Below, piece after piece: positions 57,836 through 64,000 of a stretch of 64,000 bases of DNA (the first letter of the stretch is position 1; every line of letters begins with the position of its first letter). Under the pieces are notes generated by a model. That model saw only the letters and a program-made list of their open reading frames with translations, did not search any database and was not told the DNA's origin. The stretch lies in the NCBI RefSeq assembly GCF_039908635.1, contig NZ_CP150918.1:1922001-1986000 (forward strand). Direction: 5' to 3'. The DNA is from Pseudomonas purpurea. GTDB taxonomy: Bacteria > Pseudomonadota > Gammaproteobacteria > Pseudomonadales > Pseudomonadaceae. The position numbers and the translations under genes were made by a program.

Positions 57836-58192
57836 ATGAACGAACCTGTCAATCCAGGGCCGCGCAACGGCATTTTGTCCTTGAGTATCAAGGACAAGTC
57901 TGTGCTTTACGCGGCCTACATGCCCTTCATCAAGAACGGTGGCTTGTTCATCCCGACCAACAAAAGCTACAAGTTGGGTGACGAGGTGTTCATGCTGCTG
58001 AGCCTGATGGATGAACCGGACAAGATTCCGGTCGCCGGCAAGGTTGCCTGGATCACCCCCAAAGGTGCGCAAGGCAACCGCGCGGCGGGTGTCGGCGTGC
58101 AGTTCAACGACGGCGACGACTCCGCGCGCAGTCGAATCGAAACCCATTTGGCCGGAGCCCTCAAGTCCGACCGTCCCACTCATACGATGTAG
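57836..58192 (+). CDS. pilZ: PilZ domain protein (non-canonical, type IV pilus assembly)
   Basis: A 118-residue PilZ-fold protein with NGILSLSIKDKSVLYAAYMPFIKNGGLFIPTNKSYKLGDEVFMLLSLMDEPDKIPVAGKVAWITP. The c-di-GMP motifs RxxxR and (D/N)xSxxG are absent, as in the founding PilZ (PA2960), which is needed for type IV pilus formation but does not bind c-di-GMP. A GGAGG site precedes the ATG. It lies between holB and tatD, its conserved place. Confidence 0.93.
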   Translation: MNEPVNPGPRNGILSLSIKDKSVLYAAYMPFIKNGGLFIPTNKSYKLGDEVFMLLSLMDEPDKIPVAGKVAWITPKGAQGNRAAGVGVQFNDGDDSARSRIETHLAGALKSDRPTHTM

Positions 58193-58204
58193 TTGCAGCC
58201 CTTT

Positions 58205-58990
58205 ATGCTCGTAGATTCCCATTGTCACCTTGATCGCCTCGACCTCGCCGCACACGACGGTTCCCTTGATGCCGCGCTGGACGCGGCCCGCCAACGCGGG
58301 GTAGGGCACTTTCTGTGTATTGGTGTCAGCGTCGACAACGCGGCCGACGTCAAGGCCCTGGCCGAGCGTTACGCTGATGTCGATTGCTCGGTCGGCGTCC
58401 ACCCGCTCGATGTCCAGCCAGGTGCCGCACCGGCGCTGGACTGGTTGCTGCAAGAGCTCAATCATCCGCGGGTAGTCGCGATTGGCGAAACCGGTCTGGA
58501 TTATCACTACGAGCCGCAAGCGGCCGAGTTACAGCAGGAGTCTTTCCGCCTGCACCTGCAAGCCGCTCAGCAAACCGGCAAGCCGGTGATCGTCCACACC
58601 CGTGGCGCTCGCACCGATACCTTGAGCTTGTTGCGCGAAGCTGCGCTGCCGCAGGCCGGTGTGCTGCATTGCTTCACCGAAGACTGGGACATGGCCAAGG
58701 CTGCGCTGGACCTGGGTTTCTACATTTCGCTGTCGGGGATCGTGACCTTCCGCAATGCCGACGCCCTGCGCGACGTAGCACGCCAGGTGCCGGCCGATCG
58801 GCTGCTGGTGGAAACCGACTCGCCGTACCTGGCGCCGATTCCTTATCGCGGCAAGCCGAACCTGCCGCAGTACGTGCGGGAAGTGGCGGAATTCTTGGCA
58901 ATGTTGCGTGGTGAGTCCTACGAGCGTTTTGCCGAGCAGACTACGGAGAATTTCCAGCGTCTGTTTCCGCTGGCTCACGTCAAACGCTGA
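58205..58990 (+). CDS. tatD: TatD family metal-dependent DNase
   Basis: A 261-residue amidohydrolase-fold protein with the metal motif DSHCHLD at the start. It also has GETGLDYHYEP (metal-binding Glu), VIVHTRGA, GVLHCFTEDWDMAKAALDLG and VETDSPYLAPIPYRGKPNLP. TatD proteins are 3'-5' exonucleases or DNases in repair. The start at 58205 is the first residue of the conserved beta strand. A terminator-like hairpin follows. Confidence 0.93.
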   Translation: MLVDSHCHLDRLDLAAHDGSLDAALDAARQRGVGHFLCIGVSVDNAADVKALAERYADVDCSVGVHPLDVQPGAAPALDWLLQELNHPRVVAIGETGLDYHYEPQAAELQQESFRLHLQAAQQTGKPVIVHTRGARTDTLSLLREAALPQAGVLHCFTEDWDMAKAALDLGFYISLSGIVTFRNADALRDVARQVPADRLLVETDSPYLAPIPYRGKPNLPQYVREVAEFLAMLRGESYERFAEQTTENFQRLFPLAHVKR

Positions 58991-59005
58991 ATCTTGCGCA
59001 AAAAA

Positions 59006-59037
59006 AACCCGGGTTCTGGGGGGTGAATCCGGGTTAA
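59006..59037 (+). terminator. terminator-like hairpin after tatD
   Basis: AACCCGG-gttctggggggtga-ATCCGGGTT, preceded by an A run (59000-59007). The T run is weak on the plus strand; on the minus strand the A run would give a U tract. A bidirectional role between the convergent tatD and aminotransferase genes is likely. Confidence 0.6.
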
Positions 59038-59208
59038 GACCATTAGGAGTAAAACAAAAGGCACGCGGTCCGTTGGTACCTTTATCAGCGCGCCACTTGG
59101 GGGAGATGCCGCGCTGACAGTTCAAGTATTGATCACTCTGGCGCCGAGTCCAGTTTGCCCCGACCGTTTCTTAAACGTATTTGGAATACGCGCGCTTCGG
59201 ATGAGTTC

Positions 59209-60342
59209 TCACCTTCTTGCAATCGCCGCCACAATGGCCAGAGTTTCGTCGATTACGCGTTTTTCGGTATAAAAATGCGGAGAAAAACGCACGCCTGGAC
59301 CGCGAGGAATGCACACCACGTTTTGCGCCTTGAGTGCTTCGTAAACGGTCTGGTTGTCGATACCGTCAATACTGAACGAGAAAATCCCGCCGCGCCGCGC
59401 CGGGTTCAGCGGACTGTGCAGGCGCACGCCGGGAATGGCGTTCAAGCCGTCCTGCAGCCATTGCACGCGCTCGGCAATCAGCGTGGCGACGCATTCCATT
59501 CCCACCTCTTCCAGTAACGACAGGCTGGCCTCCAGCGCCATCGCGCCGAGCATGTTCGGGCTGCCGCATTCAAACCGTCGGGCGCTCTTGGCGGGTTCCC
59601 ATCCGGTGCGGTCGTAGTCGCCCATGTGTTCAAGCATGTGCCAGCCGAATTCGTGAAGCTTGAGCTGTTCGCGCAGTTCGCTGCGCACATAGAACACCCC
59701 CAGGCCTTCCGGCCCGAGCAGCCATTTGTGACCGTCGGCCATGGCGAAGTCGCACTGATAGGTCTGGACGTCGAAGGGCAGGGCGCCGAGTTGCTGGATG
59801 GCGTCGATGCAGAACAACACATTGGCCTGCTTGCACCCGGCGCCAAGGCGTTGCAGGTCCAGGCGCAGGCCGCTGGCAAATTGCACCGCGCTCACCGACA
59901 TCAATCGGGTGCGGGGTCCGCAGGCACCCAGCAAGGCGCCTTCCGGGTCGTCGCCCTTGAGGCTGACCTGGACCACTTCAACACCCTGAGAGGCGAGTGC
60001 TTCCCAGACGATTCGGTTGGACGGGAATTCTTCATCGCTGATGACGATCTGGTCACCGCTTTCCCAGGACAGTCCGAAGGCGACAAATGACAGGGCTTCA
60101 GAAGTATTTTTGACCAGTGCCACGTCATCCGTCGACGGCGCATTGAGCAGGCGCATCAGCCGTTCACGCAGGCGTTGCTCAAGCGCCATCCAGTCCGAAT
60201 AGTCCCGCGCGCCCAGCAAAACGTTCTCCTGGGCGAAGCGCGCTACCGCCGTGGCGGCGCGATTTGGCCAGGGTGCGACGGCCGCATGATTCAAATAACG
60301 CAGGCCCGGAGCCTGTACAAATTCATCAAGAAACGTAGTCAT
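59209..60342 (-). CDS. class V aminotransferase (cysteine desulfurase/isopenicillin-epimerase-like)
   Basis: A 377-residue PLP enzyme of the NifS-like class V fold. It begins LRYLNHAAVAPWPNRAATAV, with VKNTSEALSFVAFGLSWESGDQIVISDEEFPSN and the PLP Asp in VLFCIDAIQQLGALP. The Schiff-base Lys lies in FAMADGHKWLLGPEGLGVFYV (about residue 205), and FECGSPNMLGAMALEASL follows. The active-site Cys loop of true cysteine desulfurases is not obvious, so it may be a lyase or epimerase-like enzyme. The gene is divergent from the TetR gene with about 80 bp between, which suggests possible control by it. Confidence 0.85.
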   Translation of the reverse strand: MTTFLDEFVQAPGLRYLNHAAVAPWPNRAATAVARFAQENVLLGARDYSDWMALEQRLRERLMRLLNAPSTDDVALVKNTSEALSFVAFGLSWESGDQIVISDEEFPSNRIVWEALASQGVEVVQVSLKGDDPEGALLGACGPRTRLMSVSAVQFASGLRLDLQRLGAGCKQANVLFCIDAIQQLGALPFDVQTYQCDFAMADGHKWLLGPEGLGVFYVRSELREQLKLHEFGWHMLEHMGDYDRTGWEPAKSARRFECGSPNMLGAMALEASLSLLEEVGMECVATLIAERVQWLQDGLNAIPGVRLHSPLNPARRGGIFSFSIDGIDNQTVYEALKAQNVVCIPRGPGVRFSPHFYTEKRVIDETLAIVAAIARR

Positions 60343-60421
60343 GGTCGGATGATCCGTGCAATTTGGCGCAAGTTAGGCATAATACGCGGCTTCGAATTTT
60401 GACCCCTACAGACCTTTTCTT

Positions 60422-61060
60422 ATGCACAAAGAACCTCGTAAGGTCCGTGAGTTTCGTCGCCGCGAGCAAGAAATTCTCGATACCGCGCTCAAGCTGTTCC
60501 TCGAACAAGGTGAAGACAGCGTCACCGTCGAGATGATCGCTGATGCCGTGGGTATCGGCAAAGGCACGATCTACAAGCACTTCAAGTCCAAGGCGGAGAT
60601 TTACCTGCGCCTGATGCTCGATTACGAGCGTGACTTGAACGAGCTGCTGCACTCTGCCGATGTCGACAAGGATAAGGAAGCCCTGTCCCGGGCCTACTTC
60701 GAATTCCGCATGCGCGACCCGCAGCGCTACCGTTTGTTCGATCGCCTGGAAGAGAAGGTGGTCAAGGGCAACCAGGTACCGGAGATGGTCGAGGAGCTGC
60801 ACAAGATTCGCGCCTCCAACTTCGAGCGCCTGACCCTGTTGATCAAGGGCCGCATCAGCGAAGGCAAGCTTGAAGACGTGCCGCCGTACTTCCACTACTG
60901 TGCGTCCTGGGCACTGGTGCACGGCGCGGTGGCGCTGTATCACTCGCCATTCTGGAGCAATGTGCTGGAAGATCAGGAAGGCTTCTTCCAATTCCTGATG
61001 GACATTGGCGTGCGCATGGGCAACAAGCGCAAGCGCGACACCGACACTCCGAGCAGCTGA
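60422..61060 (+). CDS. TetR/AcrR family transcriptional regulator
   Basis: A 212-residue regulator with a standard HTH (RRREQEILDTALKLFLEQGEDSVTVEMIADAVGIGKGTIYKHFKSKAEIYLRLML, about 10-65) and a helical ligand domain that includes RYRLFDRLEEKVVKGNQVPEMVEELHKI and a Lys/Arg-rich tail. It is the last conserved member of the tatD region in pseudomonads (PA2957-like). It is divergent from the class V aminotransferase. Ligand and targets are unknown. Confidence 0.92.
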   Translation: MHKEPRKVREFRRREQEILDTALKLFLEQGEDSVTVEMIADAVGIGKGTIYKHFKSKAEIYLRLMLDYERDLNELLHSADVDKDKEALSRAYFEFRMRDPQRYRLFDRLEEKVVKGNQVPEMVEELHKIRASNFERLTLLIKGRISEGKLEDVPPYFHYCASWALVHGAVALYHSPFWSNVLEDQEGFFQFLMDIGVRMGNKRKRDTDTPSS

Positions 61061-61137
61061 TTCATTCAGCTGCCTTATTGCGCCATGATTTCCCTACATG
61101 GCGCAGTGCCCCAGGAATATACTCAGGCATAGGGCTT

Positions 61138-61169
61138 GCCAAAACTTGATTTGTGAGTCAAGTTTTGGC
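61138..61169. promoter_or_regulatory. 12-bp perfect inverted repeat upstream of moaA
   Basis: GCCAAAACTTGA-tttgtgag-TCAAGTTTTGGC, ending 31 bp before the moaA ATG. It could be a regulator-binding site overlapping the moaA promoter (TACAAT at 61176-61181 is a possible -10) or a hairpin that ends the TetR transcript; there is no T run after it. Confidence 0.55.
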
Positions 61170-61200
61170 GCGTTCTACAATCTTTTCGCCGGAGTGATCC

Positions 61201-62169
61201 ATGATCGTTGACCGACAAGGCAGACGTTTTCGCAATTTGCGTGTCAGCCTGACTTCCGCCTGCAACTACGCCTGTACTTACTGCGTGCCCAATGGCAAGC
61301 GGCTGGTGGCTGCGCAGGATGAATTGTCGGCCGAGGCCATGGCCCGGGGTGTTGCCTATTTGATCGAAGCCGCCGGCATCGAGCGTTTGCGCATCACTGG
61401 CGGCGAGCCGCTGGTCAGCCCCAAGCTTGAGGCGTTCATGAGCGCGGTGGGCCAGATGGGCCTTGCCGACATCAGCCTGACCACCAATGGCCAGCTGCTG
61501 GCGCGCAAACTGCCGTTGCTGGTGGATGCCGGCATTCGTCGAATCAACGTTTCCCTCGATACCCTGGACGCTGCTGCGTTCCGCGGTATTGCGCGTGGCG
61601 GCGATCTGGCGACGGTGCTCGATGGCATGGAGCAGGCCAACGCAGCGGGCATGAAGATCAAGGTCAACATGGTGCCGTTGCGCGGGCAAAACCTCGATCA
61701 GGTGATGCCGCTGCTCGATTACTGCCTGGAACGAGGCTATGAGTTGCGATTCATCGAGCTGATGCGCATGGGCCATCTGGCCAGCGATTCGAATGCTTTC
61801 TTGCAACAGTTCGTCAGCCTTCAGCAACTGCTGGGCCTGATTGGCGAGCGTTACGAATACCTGCAGGCCGATGCGCCGGTGGACGCCACCGCTGTGCGTT
61901 ACGAAATTCCGGGGCAAGGCCATTTCGGCGTGATCGCCAACGAAAGCGTGCCGTTCTGCCGAACCTGCTCGCGCCTGCGCTTGTCGTCGACCGGATGGCT
62001 GCACGGCTGTCTTTCGTCGAGCAATCGTCACTATGTCGGCGACTTGCTGGACAAGCCCCGCCATCAGGCCTTGCCGGCCCTTCAGCGTCTGTTGGTGAAA
62101 GCCTTGGGCGACAAGCAGGAAGTCGCGTTCTCCGGCGGCGCGACCGTGATGAAGATCATCGGCGGCTGA
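61201..62169 (+). CDS. moaA: GTP 3',8-cyclase MoaA
   Basis: MoaA is the radical-SAM enzyme for the first step of molybdenum cofactor synthesis. The 322-residue product has the SAM cluster motif C20-NYA-C24-TY-C27 and the TGGEPL SAM-binding motif. ISLTTNGQLL, RINVSLDTLD and the C-terminal second cluster CRTCSRLRLSSTGWLHGC (CxxC-x13-C) follow. The terminal GG-containing FSGGATVMKIIGG is the conserved GG end. It stands alone; pseudomonads often carry two moaA genes and this may be a paralogue. It would support the Moco enzyme at 37613-40395. Confidence 0.95.
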   Translation: MIVDRQGRRFRNLRVSLTSACNYACTYCVPNGKRLVAAQDELSAEAMARGVAYLIEAAGIERLRITGGEPLVSPKLEAFMSAVGQMGLADISLTTNGQLLARKLPLLVDAGIRRINVSLDTLDAAAFRGIARGGDLATVLDGMEQANAAGMKIKVNMVPLRGQNLDQVMPLLDYCLERGYELRFIELMRMGHLASDSNAFLQQFVSLQQLLGLIGERYEYLQADAPVDATAVRYEIPGQGHFGVIANESVPFCRTCSRLRLSSTGWLHGCLSSSNRHYVGDLLDKPRHQALPALQRLLVKALGDKQEVAFSGGATVMKIIGG

Positions 62170-62177
62170 CAAGCCTC

Positions 62178-62307
62178 TGTGGCGAGGGAGCTTGCTCCCG
62201 CTCGGCGGCGAAGCCGCCGTAAAACAGGCAAATGCGATATCACTGGCGGATCGGGGGGATTTTTTGGGCCGCTTCGCGACCCAGCGGGAGCAAGCTCCCT
62301 CGCCACA
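62178..62307. repeat. REPIN of a second REP type
   Basis: tgtggcgagggagcttgctc (continuing ccgct) at 62178-62202 has its inverted copy at 62284-62307, separated by about 80 bp. The sequence differs from the REPs at 8572 and 41983 (gagggagcttgct against gcgggcttgctcg), so two REP subfamilies are active in this genome. Confidence 0.85.
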
Positions 62308-62414
62308 GGCCGGCATTCTCAATCTGGAAATGTTCATGTGCTCAAAGACTGGCGCGGAAGCTGCATCCTGCGGACATTCGCCGGTTTTCCGTCACCGGCT
62401 ATCTGGAGGATAGG

Positions 62415-63020
62415 ATGCGTAGCCTGGTTTTGCTGCTGGCCTTTTTGGCGCTTGGTGGCTGCATGAATGTCAGCGATATGGGCGAGGGCGTTCGTTATCA
62501 CATGAGCGACGCGGGTCTGCTCGATCACAGCGACAGCCGTCGCGTAAACAACCTGCGCATTCAGCCAGACTCGTTCATCTACATCGCCCAGGGTGCGTTT
62601 GCGCCGCCGGGCAGTGCCTACCCACGGCCGAACGTGGTGGCCGAAGAAGCCTTCAAAGGTTTTATCGAATACTTCCCGATGGTCCGCCGTGCCCGTGCGC
62701 CGGCAGGCCTGGACGAGGCGATGGGCGAGGCGCGTGCCGCGGGTGCGCACTACCTGCTTTACGCCCGTTTCGCCAAGGCTGACGACCGTATCGGCAACTC
62801 GGACGAGTGGCTCGATCAGGAAGCCGTGGATCGCCTGGGGATAGACAGCGGCGTGATTCAGATCATGCTGATCGAGACCAGCACCCAGTATTTGATTGAT
62901 ACTGCACGGATCAAAAGTCGTGGCGGTTTACTGACGTTCCACGACAACAAGCCTGAAGACCTGCTAGGCCCGCCGCTTGAAGAATACGCGCGCAGCCTGC
63001 TGGGCCTCAGCGACCAGTAA
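62415..63020 (+). CDS. DUF4823 domain-containing lipoprotein
   Basis: A 201-residue lipoprotein: signal MRSLVLLLAFLALGGC with lipobox LGGC (Cys16), then DUF4823-like sequence (RVNNLRIQPDSFIYIAQGAFAPPG..AYPRPNVVAEEAFKGFIEYFPMVRRARAP, then AGAHYLLYARFAKADDRIGN). The residue after Cys is Met-Asn, so the Asp-type inner-membrane retention signal is absent and outer-membrane placement is plausible. A GGAGGA site precedes ATG 62415. Function unknown. Confidence 0.88.
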   Translation: MRSLVLLLAFLALGGCMNVSDMGEGVRYHMSDAGLLDHSDSRRVNNLRIQPDSFIYIAQGAFAPPGSAYPRPNVVAEEAFKGFIEYFPMVRRARAPAGLDEAMGEARAAGAHYLLYARFAKADDRIGNSDEWLDQEAVDRLGIDSGVIQIMLIETSTQYLIDTARIKSRGGLLTFHDNKPEDLLGPPLEEYARSLLGLSDQ

Positions 63021-63037
63021 TTCACCAGGAGAGCAGC

Positions 63038-63598
63038 ATGAGTGATCCAGGCAAAGCCAACGATCTGTTGGGACAAATCCCCGCGTCCAAAGGCTTGCCG
63101 CCGGTCCACCTCTGGAACCCTGATTTCTGTGGCGATATCGACATGCGAATCGCCCGTGACGGCACCTGGTATTACCTTGGGACGCCGATCGGTCGCAAAC
63201 CGATGGTCAAGCTGTTCTCCACCATCATCCGCCGCGACGGCGATGAGTATTTCCTGATTACCCCGGTCGAAAAGGTCCGCATTCGGGTCGACGACGCGCC
63301 GTTCGTGGCGGTGGCGCTTGAGGTCGAAGGCGAGGGCGAAGCTCAGTTACTGCGCTTCACCACCAACGTCGATGAGCAGGCCGAGGCAGGTGCCGAGCAC
63401 CTGTTGCGTGTGGTGATCGACCCTGTGACGCAGGAACCTGCACCTTATGTGCATGTACGAACCAACCTTGAAGCATTGATCCACCGCAACGTGTTCTATC
63501 AGTTGGTGGAACTGGCCGTCAGCCGCGAAATCGACGGCCAGCGCTGGCTGGGCGTGTGGAGCGGCGGCGAGTTCTTCCCCATCGGGCTTGAGCCTTAG
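63038..63598 (+). CDS. DUF1285 domain-containing protein
   Basis: A 186-residue cytoplasmic protein recognised as DUF1285: KGLPPVHLWNPDFCGDIDMRIARDGTWYYLGTPIGRKPMVKLFSTIIRRDGDEYFLITPVEKVRIRVDDAPFVAV. There is no signal peptide. It follows the DUF4823 gene after 17 bp with a CAGGAGAG site, so both form an operon. Structures of this family show a two-domain beta fold, but the role is unknown. Confidence 0.9.
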   Translation: MSDPGKANDLLGQIPASKGLPPVHLWNPDFCGDIDMRIARDGTWYYLGTPIGRKPMVKLFSTIIRRDGDEYFLITPVEKVRIRVDDAPFVAVALEVEGEGEAQLLRFTTNVDEQAEAGAEHLLRVVIDPVTQEPAPYVHVRTNLEALIHRNVFYQLVELAVSREIDGQRWLGVWSGGEFFPIGLEP

Positions 63599-63729
63599 GC
63601 CTTGACGTAACACCTGTCATACGTTGCGCCGAGGGTTCGGGTGTTGAACAGGACTGTTCAGTCACCGAATTTGCCATCGCGTAAGAAAACCGCACAATGC
63701 GCCTGGGCAGAAAAGGATGGTTGAATGTC

Positions 63730-63758
63730 GCCACCTGCGGCCAGGGCCGGCAGGTGGC
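63730..63758. terminator. terminator-like hairpin between DUF1285 and lipase genes
   Basis: GCCACCTGC-ggccagggccg-GCAGGTGGC, a 9-bp perfect stem in the convergent gap (63599-63817). No T run, so efficiency is uncertain; the rest of the gap is without a gene. Confidence 0.5.
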
Positions 63759-63817
63759 GATGGAGGGCGTTCTAAACGTGCGGTTTGCGCGCCGCCTCAA
63801 CCTGCGAGGCGGTGAGC

Positions 63818-64000
63818 TTACAAGCCCTTGCTCTTGAGTCGGGCGGCATGTTCAAGATAGAGCCCGACAGGGTTCACGTTCCAACTGGTGATCCCGGCCA
63901 TTTGGTTGACTGCGTCGAAATGGTCCATGGGATAGTCTGAGCGAATTACTTTTCCCAGGTGCGAGCTGTATTGGCCGACCAGTCCGTCGTTGGCGTCTTT
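63818..64000 (-). CDS. secreted triacylglycerol lipase, C-terminal part (cut by window edge)
   Basis: The last 60 residues of a leftward gene whose stop is TAA at 63820-63818. The frame reads [20 protein letters not shown], continues [20 protein letters not shown] and ends [13 protein letters not shown]. This matches the C-terminus of family I.1 lipases such as P. aeruginosa LipA. There the His of NHLDEVNQ is the catalytic His and the following Asp and Gln bind calcium; here HFDAVNQ keeps all three. The enzyme is exported by type II secretion and normally needs a foldase (Lif), expected to the left of this gene but not found in the window. Confidence 0.85.
   Translation of the reverse strand, partial: KDANDGLVGQYSSHLGKVIRSDYPMDHFDAVNQMAGITSWNVNPVGLYLEHAARLKSKGL

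Noticed and set aside
29959..62711. Idea that every CAGGCCTG site is misread, explaining the frameshifts
   Set aside because: Intact CAGGCCTG copies occur inside undamaged genes at 29959, 35243 and 62704, so the motif alone does not cause the error; only the looser GGCC context is shared.

Overview
The window looks like chromosomal core DNA of a Pseudomonas of the fluorescens group. The GC content is high, and the gene order from comEC to tatD (comEC, exbB/exbD-like, lpxK, trm112-like, kdsB, phosphatase, murB, rne, rluC, HAD phosphatase, S49 peptidase, maf, yceD, rpmF, plsX, fabD, fabG, acpP, fabF, pabC, mltG, [tmk], holB, pilZ, tatD) is the one I know from pseudomonads. Paired REP sequences (REPINs) of fluorescens-group type occur in several intergenic gaps. 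All identifications come from reading the translations; no search was run.

Layout. 1-1136 is the start of a leftward Tc-toxin C/Rhs protein cut by the window edge. 1331-5652 holds two alpha/beta hydrolases, a glutathione transferase, a DUF4892 protein and an AI-2E-type permease. 5746-7565 is a leftward two-component system, followed by pyrF, an MDR oxidoreductase, an SDR, a MocR-type regulator and an HBM-type chemoreceptor. 15647-16059 carries a tandemly duplicated tRNA-Glu/tRNA-Gly pair behind a strong promoter. 16584-19724 is a HisJQMP-type amino-acid ABC transporter with a HutC-like palindrome upstream. 19793-23008 is an accessory-looking module: AlaX-type tRNA editing protein, Fe(II)/2-oxoglutarate oxygenase and LysE exporter in one leftward operon, with a divergent LysR regulator. 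23124-30381 contains a fadE-type acyl-CoA dehydrogenase, a transglutaminase-like protein, a 267-bp MITE-like element, a GST, a two-gene ABC exporter and a DUF2062 protein.

30517-37376 makes envelope precursors (ComEC, ExbBD-like, LpxK, KdsB, MurB). An isoquinoline-oxidoreductase-like molybdoenzyme cluster (2Fe-2S subunit, Moco subunit, XdhC, MocA-like) sits between murB and rne. 42129-49332 has rne with a long leader, then rluC, the HAD phosphatase, the S49 peptidase and maf. 49438-56703 is the yceD-rpmF-fatty-acid synthesis cluster. The right end holds the holB-pilZ-tatD group, a class V aminotransferase, a TetR regulator, moaA, a DUF4823 lipoprotein, a DUF1285 protein and the C-terminus of a secreted lipase cut by the edge.

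The most notable anomalies are four lesions between 40.5 and 57.3 kb. xdhC, rne and holB each carry an apparent one- or two-base insertion at a GGCC site, and tmk is reduced to a 29-codon in-frame remnant. Because rne, holB and tmk are normally essential, these may be sequence or assembly errors rather than biology and should be checked first. The best candidate for an undescribed system is the editing protein/oxygenase/exporter operon, which could make, tolerate and export a hydroxylated amino acid.
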